Positions 46,388 to 55,556 of a stretch of DNA of 64,000 nucleotides are shown one piece after another (within the stretch, counting starts at the first letter, position 1; each line of letters begins with the position of its first letter). Under the pieces are notes generated by a model that saw only the letters and a list, made by a program, of their open reading frames with translations, did not search any database and was not told the DNA's origin. Both the position numbers and the translations under genes were made by a program. This DNA comes from an uncultured Verrucomicrobiae bacterium (GTDB taxonomy: Bacteria; Verrucomicrobiota; Verrucomicrobiia; Limisphaerales; J093): positions 45,718-109,717 of the forward strand of contig CALFAV010000003.1 in NCBI GenBank assembly GCA_937946835.1. Direction: 5' to 3'.

Positions 46388-49300
46388 ACCCCTCCGCTCC
46401 CCCGCCCGAAGCCCTCCACGGCGGACTGGCCCGCTACTTTGTCGAGCACCGCGAGGTGGGCTGGCTGGTGTTGGTGCTGGTGCTGCTGTGGGGGGCGTTC
46501 GCCTACACCCGGCTGCCCCAGCAGGAAGACCCCGAAATCCCGGAGCGCCGCGCGGTGCTGGTCACGCCCTTCCCCGGTGCCGGCGCCGCCAAGGTCGAGT
46601 CCCTGGTTACGCAAAAGCTCGAGGAAAAACTCAACGAGCTGGAATGCGTCGAGGAACTCAAGTCCCAGTCGCGGCTGGGGGTTTCGATCCTCTACATCAC
46701 CCAACGCCCGGCCCGCAAAGCCGTGGTGGACCAGCAATGGGATCGCATTCGGGCCAAGGTGGCGGAGGTGCGCCTGCCCGCGGGCTGCGGCGCGCCCGCG
46801 CTGGACACCGATTTCGGCAAGACCGTGACCCTGCTCTTTGCCCTGACCAGCCCGCCGGCCGCGGAGGGGGAAGTGGCCGCGCGCGCGGCCCTGGTGCGGC
46901 AACGCCTGGAGCGGCTGCGCGCGGGCACGCCGGCCCGGGACCGCGCCGCGGTGGGGGCGTTTTTCCCGCCGGACTTCGATACCGAGCACCTGGGACGCTT
47001 CCAGGGCCGGTTTGTTGAAGCCTTGCTGGCCGCCGGGCTGGCCACCGCCCCGCCGCGACTGGAGCGCGGCGCCTCCTGGCTGTTGGCCGACTTTCCCACC
47101 GCCGCCGGCCGGGCCGAACTGGAGGCATTTCTGAGCCGGTTCCGGCGCCAGGTGGCCGGCAGCGACGGCGAGTTGCATCCGGACTTCGGCGGTCCGTTCG
47201 TGCTGATGGGCGGGGACGACGACGCGACGGTGCTCGAGGCGGTGCGCCGCACCACGCCGCCGCGTTACGCCTATCGGGAGCTGGAGCGGGCGGCCGAGGC
47301 GTTGCGGGACGAGTTGAAGCAGGTGCCCAGCGTGGGGCGGGTGCGGCTGCTGGGCAACGTGCCGGAGGTGGTTTATCTGCTGTACTCGCTGCTCAATGTC
47401 GAGGGCTACCGTCTGGACCCGGCGCTGGTCATCCAGGCCATCGCCACCCGCAACGCCATCATCCCGGGCGGGGTGCTGCGCACCGAGGGCCAGAGTTTCC
47501 CGGTGCAGTTGACCGGGGAGTTCGGCACGCCGGACCCGGTCGAGGGCCGGCGCCGCTTCGCCGAGGACCTGCGCCAGACGGTGATCGGCGTGGCCGGCCC
47601 GCGCGGTCTGGAGGCATGGAGCCGCGCCACCGCCGGCGGCGGCCTGCCGGTGTACCTGCGCGACCTGTTCGAGGTGCGGCCGGGCTACGAAAACCCGGTC
47701 AGTTTTCAGGTGGACGTGCTGCACCGCGAGCGTCCCGAGCAGCCTCTGACGCCGCGCCGGGCGGTGCTCCTGGCCGTGGAGATGAAGTCCGGGCACATCA
47801 TCGGGCGCTTTGACCGGGAGGTGCAGGCGGCGGTGGAGGCCTTTCAACGGACCGGGCCGCCGCGCCTGCCCGAAGGGGTCGAGGTGCAGCGGCTTTCCGA
47901 CCAACCCGCCGCGGTGGCGCAGCGCATCGGCCTGTTCACGCGGTGCTTCTTCGAGGCCGTGGCGGTGGTGGTGCTGGTGGCCCTGTGGTTCATGGACGGG
48001 CGGTCGGCGTTGGTGGTGGCGGCGGCCATTCCCCTGACCCTGGCGCTAACCCTCATCGGCATGGACCTGCTGGGCGTGCCGTTGCACCAAATCTCCATCG
48101 CCTCGCTGATCCTCGCGCTGGGCATGTTGGTGGACGACCCGGTCGTGGCCTCCGACGGCATCAACCGGGAGCTGGCCCAGGGCCGGCCCCGCGGCGTGGC
48201 GGCGTGGCTGGGGCCTTTCAAGCTGCGCCGCGCCATCCTTTACGCCACGGTCATCAACATCGCCGCGTTCCTGCCGCTGGCCGGGCTGCCGGGCGACAAG
48301 GGGGCGTTCATCTGGGCGTTGCCGGCGGTGGTGACCCTGGCGCTGGTGGCCTCGCGCCTGGTCTCCATGACCTTCGTGCCACTGCTGGGCTACTACCTGC
48401 TGTGCGGGCAGCAGAGTTGGGAGGCCGGCCCCACCGTGCGCGCCTTCCCGCTGTTCCGGCCGGTGGACCGGGCGCTGGCGGCGTTGCTGCCCCGCTACCG
48501 CCGGGCGCTGGAGCGGGCGTTGGAGCGCCCCGGCCGCGTGTTGCTCACGGCCTACGGGGTGCTGGCGCTGAGCCTGGGGTTGGCGCCGTTTCTCGGACAG
48601 CAGTTCTTCCCGCCGGCCGAGCGGAATCAGTTGCTGGTGGACATCGAACTGCCCGGGTCCGCCTCGATCGTGCAGACCCGCGAGGTGTGCCGGGAAGTGA
48701 TGCGGGTGCTGGCCGAGCAGCCGGAAATCCGCAGTGCGGCGGTGTTTTCCGGCGGCACCGCGCCGCAGGTCTATTACAACCTCAGCCCGCGCGAGCCGGC
48801 GCCGTTCCTCGGCCAGGTGCTGCTCAACACCTGGCGGGCGGAGCAGGTGCCCGCGCTGTTGCCCCGGCTCCGGGAGCGCCTGGACCGGACCATCGCCGGA
48901 GCCCGGTGCGTGGTGCGGCAGTTCGAGCAGGGACCGCCGGTCGAGGCGCCCATCCAGGTTCGCCTGACCGGACCGGACCCCGACACGCTCCGCGGGTTGG
49001 CCGACCGGGTGGCGGCGGCGTTGCGGGCGGCCGGGGGATACCAGGTACACGACGACCTGGGCCGGCGGGTGCCCACACTGCAAATTGACATTGACCAGGA
49101 GCGCGCCAATTCGCTGGGCATCAGCAACGCCCGCATCGGCGAGCTCGCCCAGTCGGCTTTTCTGGGATTGCGGGTCACGGAACTGCGGGACGGCGATCAC
49201 CTCATCCCGGTCGTCATCCGGCTCCGGGCCGAGGACCGCAACGAGGCGGACAAGATTCGCACGCTGTACGTCCGCTCGGGGCGGGACGAACTGGTTCCGC

Positions 49301-50007
49301 TGGACAGCATTGCCCGGCTGCGCCTGAACCCGGAGTACGCCACTCTGCCCCATTTCAACCAACTCCGCGCCGTCACCGTCAAGGCCTACGCTCCGGCGGG
49401 TGAATTGGCCTCGCGGGTGTTGAATCGCGCCCGCGCCGACCTGCGGGCCCTGCCGCTCCCGGCGGGGTACCGCCTGGAACTGGCCGGCGAGGACCAGGAA
49501 TTGCGCCGGAGCCGCGCGGAGATGGGCGTGGTGATGGCGGTGTCGCTGGCCCTGATCACGCTGGCGCTGGTGATGCAGTTTCGGTCGGTCACCAAGGCGC
49601 TGGTGGTGCTGCTGACCGTGCCGCTGGGGCTGATCGGGTCGCTGGTGGGGTTGACGCTCTTCCAGGCGCCGCTGGGCTTCATGGCCCTGCTGGGCATGGT
49701 GAGCCTGGCCGGGGTGATCGTCAGCCACATCATCGTGCTGAACGATTTCCTCGAGGAAGCGCGCGCCGAGGGCCTGGAACTGAAGGCCGCGCTGGTGCGC
49801 GCGGGCCTGGTGCGGCTGCGCGCCGTGCTGGTAACCGTGCTGGCCACGGTGGGCGGGCTGATACCGCTGACCCTGGCCGGCGGGGAACTGTGGCGCCCGC
49901 TGACCGCCGTGCACATCTTCGGCCTGCTGCTGGCCACCGGGCTGACCCTGGGGGTGATGCCCACCCTCTATTCCGTGTTTGCCACGCGGCTGCGTCTGAT
50001 TCGATAA
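46384..50007 (+). CDS. Efflux RND transporter permease subunit (AcrB-type)
   Basis: ATGA overlap; GWLVLVLVLLWGAFAYTRLPQQEDPEIPERRAVLVTPFPGA; IALILALGMLVDDPVVASDGI-type TM4; SLAGVIVSHIIVLNDFLEEARAEG. Confidence 0.94.
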   Translation: MNPSAPPPEALHGGLARYFVEHREVGWLVLVLVLLWGAFAYTRLPQQEDPEIPERRAVLVTPFPGAGAAKVESLVTQKLEEKLNELECVEELKSQSRLGVSILYITQRPARKAVVDQQWDRIRAKVAEVRLPAGCGAPALDTDFGKTVTLLFALTSPPAAEGEVAARAALVRQRLERLRAGTPARDRAAVGAFFPPDFDTEHLGRFQGRFVEALLAAGLATAPPRLERGASWLLADFPTAAGRAELEAFLSRFRRQVAGSDGELHPDFGGPFVLMGGDDDATVLEAVRRTTPPRYAYRELERAAEALRDELKQVPSVGRVRLLGNVPEVVYLLYSLLNVEGYRLDPALVIQAIATRNAIIPGGVLRTEGQSFPVQLTGEFGTPDPVEGRRRFAEDLRQTVIGVAGPRGLEAWSRATAGGGLPVYLRDLFEVRPGYENPVSFQVDVLHRERPEQPLTPRRAVLLAVEMKSGHIIGRFDREVQAAVEAFQRTGPPRLPEGVEVQRLSDQPAAVAQRIGLFTRCFFEAVAVVVLVALWFMDGRSALVVAAAIPLTLALTLIGMDLLGVPLHQISIASLILALGMLVDDPVVASDGINRELAQGRPRGVAAWLGPFKLRRAILYATVINIAAFLPLAGLPGDKGAFIWALPAVVTLALVASRLVSMTFVPLLGYYLLCGQQSWEAGPTVRAFPLFRPVDRALAALLPRYRRALERALERPGRVLLTAYGVLALSLGLAPFLGQQFFPPAERNQLLVDIELPGSASIVQTREVCREVMRVLAEQPEIRSAAVFSGGTAPQVYYNLSPREPAPFLGQVLLNTWRAEQVPALLPRLRERLDRTIAGARCVVRQFEQGPPVEAPIQVRLTGPDPDTLRGLADRVAAALRAAGGYQVHDDLGRRVPTLQIDIDQERANSLGISNARIGELAQSAFLGLRVTELRDGDHLIPVVIRLRAEDRNEADKIRTLYVRSGRDELVPLDSIARLRLNPEYATLPHFNQLRAVTVKAYAPAGELASRVLNRARADLRALPLPAGYRLELAGEDQELRRSRAEMGVVMAVSLALITLALVMQFRSVTKALVVLLTVPLGLIGSLVGLTLFQAPLGFMALLGMVSLAGVIVSHIIVLNDFLEEARAEGLELKAALVRAGLVRLRAVLVTVLATVGGLIPLTLAGGELWRPLTAVHIFGLLLATGLTLGVMPTLYSVFATRLRLIR

Positions 50008-50041
50008 CTTCCCCGCCGCGCCGCCCGGCCGTGGCTGCCCG

Positions 50042-50626
50042 ATGTCCCGCCGGAATTGCAACCGTCAAGTCCCCGCCCGCGCCCGCTGGTGGCTGGGCGG
50101 AGGTCTGCTGCTTGCCGCCACCCTGGGGGCGCTGGGATGGTGGGCAGAAACCCGCCGCGCGCATCGCTACGACGGCCTCATCCGCAGCGTGGCGTTGCGC
50201 TACGAGGTGGACCCGGCGCTGGTCAAGGCGGTGATCCGGCGCGAGAGTCATTTCCGCCCCCATGCCCGCGGCGCGGCGGGTGAGCTGGGGCTGATGCAGG
50301 TGACCGATGCCGCGGCCCAGGAGTGGGCGGAGAGCGCCGGGGTGTATCCGCTGCCCGAGACCCACCTGCTGAACCCGGTCACCAACGTGCTCGCCGGCAC
50401 CTGGTATCTGGCCAAACTGCTGCGCCGCTACGCGCAGACCGACCGTCCGGAGGTGTTTGCCCTGGCCGATTACAACGCCGGCCGGGGGAATGTCCTGAAG
50501 TGGGCGCGCGCTGCGGCGGCCACCAACAGCGCCACCTTCCACGAGGCGATCGGCTTTGCCTCCACCCGGGCCTACGTCACCGCCGTGCTGGCCCACCGGG
50601 AGCATTACCGGCGGGACTTCCGGTAA
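50042..50626 (+). CDS. Lytic transglycosylase (SLT domain), membrane-anchored
   Basis: VDPALVKAVIRRESHFRPHARGAAGELGLMQVTDAAAQEW...ADYNAGRGNVLKW. Confidence 0.93.
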   Translation: MSRRNCNRQVPARARWWLGGGLLLAATLGALGWWAETRRAHRYDGLIRSVALRYEVDPALVKAVIRRESHFRPHARGAAGELGLMQVTDAAAQEWAESAGVYPLPETHLLNPVTNVLAGTWYLAKLLRRYAQTDRPEVFALADYNAGRGNVLKWARAAAATNSATFHEAIGFASTRAYVTAVLAHREHYRRDFR

Positions 50627-50707
50627 CCCCTGCCCCGAGGCGCCGGCCGTCAGTCAATCCCAGCATCCGCGCCCGCGTCGTGACCGGCGTTTGCCCGGCG
50701 CGGACGC

Positions 50708-51103
50708 TCAGCGAAAAATGGACTGCCGGCTCAGGAAACCAGCCACCGTGGCCTCGCCCCGCCGCTCGATCTGTTCCCGGTCAAAGACCTCGACCGGCGC
50801 GACGGTTTCCGGGAAGCGCCGCAGCACCACCCGTTGCTTGAGGTGCGAGCCGGTGATCTCCCGGGGCGCCACGTCGGTTGACCGGGTTTTCTTGACCTTG
50901 GCCTTCTGGGAGGCGCGGGTTTTCGATGCAGTCTCGACCCTGGTCTTGCTGCCGCAGGTCAAACAGCTCTTCGCAGCCTCGGACTGCGCAGGCGCGGTTT
51001 CCGTGCCGGCGCGCAACGCCGACAGGTTCAGGGCCAGCCCCAGGAGCAGGGCGAGCAGGGCCGCCGGCCGGGCCGGGAGGGCTGAAGCAAATCTGGTTTT
51101 CAT
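50708..51103 (-). CDS. Small secreted protein with TonB-receptor plug-like C-terminus
   Basis: Signal peptide; CLTCGSK; PREITGSHLKQRVVLRRFPETVAPVEVFDREQIERRGEATVAGFLSRQSIF. Confidence 0.65.
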   Translation of the reverse strand: MKTRFASALPARPAALLALLLGLALNLSALRAGTETAPAQSEAAKSCLTCGSKTRVETASKTRASQKAKVKKTRSTDVAPREITGSHLKQRVVLRRFPETVAPVEVFDREQIERRGEATVAGFLSRQSIFR

Positions 51104-51200
51104 GGGGCACAATATGTCCGGGAAGCCCGGGCCGGGCAAGTGCTCGGGGGGTGCACGCGTCGGGCGAGCCTTCGGCCCGCGCTGCCGACGGCGGGTTGGT

Positions 51201-51938
51201 CTAGCGCGCCCGGGCAGCCACGGCCGCCAGGGCGGCAGCCTCTGCTTCAAGCAGGGCTGCGTGCAGGACCTCCGGCTCGTCCGGGGCGGTGCGTAATCGG
51301 GCCAGCAGGTCGGTCTTTTGGGCCAGCAGACACAGGTGGGCCAGGGTGCGCAGATGCAGGGCCTCCTCGCGGCAGCCCAGCAGGAAAAACAGGTCCGTGG
51401 GCCGGCCGTCCGGGGCGCCGAAGTGGATGGGCTGCACCGTGCGGCCCAACGCCAGCCACGAGGTGACAAACAGGTCGGGCTGGGGACTGCGCGGATGCAG
51501 GAAGGCCACCCCACCCGGCACGGCGGTGGGGCAGAGCGCCTCGCGGGCTTCAAGGGTTTCCACCAGCGCCCGGGCGTCACAAACCACCCCGGCGCGCTCG
51601 GCCAGGGCCACCATTTCCCGCAGCACCGAGGCGCGGGTTTTGGCCGCCAGGGCCGGGGCGATCAATTCGGGTGAAATCAACTCGGCCAGGCGCACCCCCG
51701 GCGCGGGCCTACCCCTGGTGGGGAGGTCCCCGGCGTGCGCCAAAGTGGCCAGCTCGCTCGCCCCCGCTTCGAGGATTCGCCGGGACGCCCAGGCGTCAAT
51801 TTCAACCAGGCGAAAGACCAACCGGCCTCCGCGCCGCTCGCAGGGGATTTGCCCGTCGCGAACCAGGCGATCCAGCTCCGCCCGGCTCAGGTGCAGATAC
51901 CGGGCGGCTTCGTCGGCGTTCAAAACGCGGTGGGGCAT
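51201..51938 (-). CDS. Excisionase-type HTH DNA-binding domain fused to PTS EIIA (PtsN-like) domain
   Basis: LNADEAARYLHLSRAELDRLVRDGQIPCERRGGRLVFRLVEIDAW; EIIA PGGVAFLHPRSPQPDLFVTSWLALGRTVQPIHFGAPDGRPTDLFFLL with candidate phospho-His. Confidence 0.85.
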   Translation of the reverse strand: MPHRVLNADEAARYLHLSRAELDRLVRDGQIPCERRGGRLVFRLVEIDAWASRRILEAGASELATLAHAGDLPTRGRPAPGVRLAELISPELIAPALAAKTRASVLREMVALAERAGVVCDARALVETLEAREALCPTAVPGGVAFLHPRSPQPDLFVTSWLALGRTVQPIHFGAPDGRPTDLFFLLGCREEALHLRTLAHLCLLAQKTDLLARLRTAPDEPEVLHAALLEAEAAALAAVAARAR

Positions 51939-51981
51939 AACCGGAAAGGCGACCCGGCCATGGGCCCGGGCCGAACCGCCC

Positions 51982-54711
51982 TCAGTCGTCGTCCTCGACC
52001 AGGGAGACCGCCCAGGCGGGGAAGGGCGCGGCACTGCCCTTGACCGCGTGCCAGAGGATGCGGTTGAGCACGCCCTCCGGGCAGGCATCCACCCGCTTGA
52101 AGTTCAGCCGGGCCGAGGTCAGCGCGTGTTTCCGGAGCAGGGGGTCGGCAAGGGCCTTTGGGTCGGGGTTCATCTCGTCCAGCGGCACCTGGTTGGGCAC
52201 GGCCACGTAGGGTGTGTAATCCGGCGCGTCGGTGAAACAGTCGAACATGGGCGTGGCGGCGGCATCGAACTGGTTCATCGGCGGCAGGCCGAGGATTTGT
52301 TCGATGGTGCGCAGCACGCTCACGGTGTTGTACTGGGTGCCCACCACCGCCCGGCGCTTGGCCCACGGGCTGATGACGAAGGCGGTGGTGCGATAGCCGC
52401 TGACGTGGTCCCAACCGTTCTGAGGGTCGTCTTCGATGCCGAAGATGACCATCTCCCTCCAAAACCGGCTGTGACTGAGCGCCTGGACGATCTGGCCGAA
52501 GGCCAGGTCGTTGTCCGCCACGCACGCGGCGGGCGTGGGCGCGCCGCGGCTGGTGCCGCTGGTGTGGTCGTTGGGCAGGCAGATGAGGACCAGTTGGGGC
52601 ATCCGGCCCTCGCGTTCCCACGCGGCGATCTGGTTGGTGATGTAGCGGGCGCGCCACACGTCGGGCACTTCCATGATCCAACCGACGTAGTTGGTGGGGG
52701 TGAAGGGGCGAATGCTTTCAATGCTCGGCTGGCTGGCGATGCGCACCTCGCCGCGGCCGTGCAGGAACTCCTCCCAGTAGTCGCGCCAGGTCGGCTCGCC
52801 CTTGCGTTTGGGATCGGTCCAGCCGCAGGTGGGCATGGCAAACTCGCCGAAGTTCCAGATCGAAACGCCGTGCTTGACGGCGTTGTCCCAGATGAAACCC
52901 GCGGGCGAGTAGGCCAGGGCGTCGTCTTCGTCCTCGCCCATGCCGTCCGGGTAACTGCGCGGCCAGCCGGCAAAGGACTTTTCAAGGTAATCCGTGCCGA
53001 TGGCGGTGGTACTCCACTGGTGGCCGTCGGCGCTGAGGATGCCGGCGCAGTAGGTGTTGTCCAGGAGGACAAACTCGCGGGCCAGCTTGTGTTGGTTGGG
53101 CGTCACACGCTCGCCGAAAATGCACAACGAGGGGTCGCCCCGGCCCTCGGGCATGTCGCCCAAGATCTGGTCGTAGGTGCGGTTTTCCTTGATCACGTAC
53201 ACCACGTGCTTGATCGGGCTGGGCTCGCCGATGCGCTCGGGCACCGGGCGCGGCGGTTGGCCCGGGCGGGGCGGGAGCAGCGTCTCGGCGATGCGCTCGC
53301 GGCGGTAGTTGTCATAAACCATTTGGGAAAGCCGCGGCAGTTCGGACGTCTTTGGCAGCGGCACCAGCGAGACCGAGCCGAAGTAATGATGGGTGTTGAA
53401 GCCCCGGGCATCCGGTCCGGCACCGGCGGCCCGGTAGGGCCGGGGCTCGACCGGATGGCCCTTGATATTGGCCACGCACAGTTGCTTGCGGCCCGCGTCA
53501 AAGACCACCGCGCCGGGAAACCACCCCACGGGAATCAGCCCCTGGAGCTTCGAGGCCCGGCCGCGCGGCGCGAACCGGATCACCGCGATGGCGTTCTGCG
53601 TGCCGTTGGCCACGTAGAGCGTGCGGCCGTCCGGCGCAAAGCTCAGGGCGTTGGGCTGCGCGCCGAACAACTCCGCCGGGCTGGCCTTGGCCCAGATGGT
53701 TTCGACCACGCGGTCGGTGCGGGTGTCAATGACGCTGAGGTGGTCCGAACCCGCGTTGGCGCAGACCAGCCAGCGCCGGTTCGGCGACAACGCCAGCGCG
53801 CTGGCGTGCAGGCCGGTGAGAATCTCGGCCGTCGGATTGCGGCCCGCGGCCTTGGGACTCAGGTCCAGGACCGTCACCGACCCCTCGCTCGCGATGTGGC
53901 GCACCGGGTCCACGCGCACTACGGTGCCCCGGCCGGCCGGACCGGTGAGGTCGCCCGGGCCGGGTCGGCGGCCGCCCCAGTTGCTGACGTAGGCCTTGTC
54001 GCCCACCAGCACCACGTCGTACGGCGCCACGCCCACGTCGAAGGTCCGCAGCACCCGGCCGGTTTCCGCATCCAGTTCGAGCAGGCGGTTGGACAGGTTG
54101 CCGCACACGTAGAGGCGGCGGCCGTCCGGCGAGAGCGCCAGGCCGGCGGGGATTTCCTCCTTGCGGCGGGGCGCGTTGGCCGGGGGCAACGGCAGCGAGT
54201 GGGACGGGTGAACCGTGCCGTCGGCCGCGACCGTGAAGACCTTGATCGAGCCGTTGACGTTGCTCAGGTAAATGCGCCGGCCGTCGCGCGAAAAAATCAG
54301 GCCGGTGTAACTGACCTGACCCTTGGTGTCCGGCTGGAGGATGTTGGCGGAGGGCGCCGCGGGCTGCGGCTCGGTGGCCTGCTCGGAGGGCAAGGTCACG
54401 CGCTGGCGAATTGTGCCGTCGGCCGGGTCCAGAATGAGCAACTCACTGGTCTTGCCCGACACGGCCAGCCGGCGGCCGTCCGGGGAGAGGGCCAGGGCCT
54501 GCGGCCGCAATCCGCCCAGGTCCACCTGCCGGCCGGCCGGGGTCAACACCTGGTGCACCGGCAGCACCGTGCGGCCCCCGGGGGTGCGGCCGACCCGCTC
54601 GGTGTCGGGGGCTCGGGCGGCCAGAGCCGAAAGGGCGAAAGCGGCAACCACCGCCGCCGTGCCGACAGGTCCGGGAAGTGGAAAACGGGAACAAAAGCTT
54701 TCGAGGTGCAT
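51982..54711 (-). CDS. YncE/YVTN beta-propeller protein fused to alkaline phosphatase/phosphoesterase domain
   Basis: LALSPDGRRLYVCGNLSNRLLELDAETG repeats; KHVVYVIKENRTYDQILGDMPEGRGDPSLC; ILSADGHQWSTTAIGTDYLE. Confidence 0.92.
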   Translation of the reverse strand: MHLESFCSRFPLPGPVGTAAVVAAFALSALAARAPDTERVGRTPGGRTVLPVHQVLTPAGRQVDLGGLRPQALALSPDGRRLAVSGKTSELLILDPADGTIRQRVTLPSEQATEPQPAAPSANILQPDTKGQVSYTGLIFSRDGRRIYLSNVNGSIKVFTVAADGTVHPSHSLPLPPANAPRRKEEIPAGLALSPDGRRLYVCGNLSNRLLELDAETGRVLRTFDVGVAPYDVVLVGDKAYVSNWGGRRPGPGDLTGPAGRGTVVRVDPVRHIASEGSVTVLDLSPKAAGRNPTAEILTGLHASALALSPNRRWLVCANAGSDHLSVIDTRTDRVVETIWAKASPAELFGAQPNALSFAPDGRTLYVANGTQNAIAVIRFAPRGRASKLQGLIPVGWFPGAVVFDAGRKQLCVANIKGHPVEPRPYRAAGAGPDARGFNTHHYFGSVSLVPLPKTSELPRLSQMVYDNYRRERIAETLLPPRPGQPPRPVPERIGEPSPIKHVVYVIKENRTYDQILGDMPEGRGDPSLCIFGERVTPNQHKLAREFVLLDNTYCAGILSADGHQWSTTAIGTDYLEKSFAGWPRSYPDGMGEDEDDALAYSPAGFIWDNAVKHGVSIWNFGEFAMPTCGWTDPKRKGEPTWRDYWEEFLHGRGEVRIASQPSIESIRPFTPTNYVGWIMEVPDVWRARYITNQIAAWEREGRMPQLVLICLPNDHTSGTSRGAPTPAACVADNDLAFGQIVQALSHSRFWREMVIFGIEDDPQNGWDHVSGYRTTAFVISPWAKRRAVVGTQYNTVSVLRTIEQILGLPPMNQFDAAATPMFDCFTDAPDYTPYVAVPNQVPLDEMNPDPKALADPLLRKHALTSARLNFKRVDACPEGVLNRILWHAVKGSAAPFPAWAVSLVEDDD

Positions 54712-54824
54712 CTGAGGCGGGAGTCTGACCGCCCCCGGCCGCCCCCGGCAAGCCCGGCCCGGTGATTTTTCTGTGAACCTCGGAGCAACGCCACCGGGGA
54801 GCTGGGGTTCCGTCACCGGCCTGT

Positions 54825-55340
54825 TCAAAGCCCGAGCCGGCTCAACTCGCGATCCAGCGCGGCCTGAAAGGCGGGGATGTCCCCGGCCGGCGGCCGGTAA
54901 CCCGGTTCCGGTGGAACCACCCCCAACCGGCCCATTTCATCGAAGTACCACTGCGCCTTTTTGCCGTCACTGAACTGCACCTGGCCGCTGGCCAGGGTGC
55001 CGGGGCGGGAAAGTTGGTCCACGGTGACGCTGACCTGGCCGGGTGCCGGCCGGGGCGGGGCGGCCGGAGCCGGCTCTTTTGGTGAGGTGCCCTTCCCCTT
55101 CTGGGGTGTTGGAGCCGGGGCCCGGGCGTCGGCGGCGAGGGTTTTGGGCAACTCAGGGGCGACCGACGGTTCCCGGTCTTTGGGCAACACGTCCAGCTCG
55201 CTGACGGCCAGCTTGAGCTCCAGGTAGGTCAGGTGCACCCCCAGTTCGCCGGCGAGGCGCTTTTGAATCTCGGCCAGGGACAGGCCCTGTTGCAGCCAGG
55301 TGCGGAGGGTCTGTTTTTGCGGCTCGGTCAACATCGTCAT
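54825..55340 (-). CDS. Conserved hypothetical soluble protein
   Basis: 171-aa ORF; helical N-terminus, Pro/Ala linker, C-terminal AQWYFDEMGRLGVVPPEPGYRPPAGDIPAFQAALDRELSRLGL. Confidence 0.65.
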   Translation of the reverse strand: MTMLTEPQKQTLRTWLQQGLSLAEIQKRLAGELGVHLTYLELKLAVSELDVLPKDREPSVAPELPKTLAADARAPAPTPQKGKGTSPKEPAPAAPPRPAPGQVSVTVDQLSRPGTLASGQVQFSDGKKAQWYFDEMGRLGVVPPEPGYRPPAGDIPAFQAALDRELSRLGL

Positions 55341-55556
55341 GAACGGCTATTCGGCGCGAAGCGTCCGCCGGCTTCAATCTTTTTTCCGGGCGGGAACGCG
55401 GGGCGGGGCAAGGGACGAGATGACCCCACGCCCGGAGCAGGTCCGGTCGGCAACCGCGGCCGGCTTCTCGGGAAGGGTGGGCGCGCCCGGCCGGTGCGGG
55501 GGCGGGGAATTGGCTTGGCGGTTGGCGCCGGCTCGGCACAAGCTCCGGCCTCAACC

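Noticed and set aside
46321-50061. Long minus-strand ORFs (527 and 671 aa) opposite the RND permease
   Set aside because: Repetitive His/Gln/Arg-rich translations antisense to a clear RND permease.
51289-54765. 1158-aa + strand ORF opposite the HTH-EIIA and YncE-phosphatase genes
   Set aside because: Antisense of two well-supported genes, no domain-like sequence.
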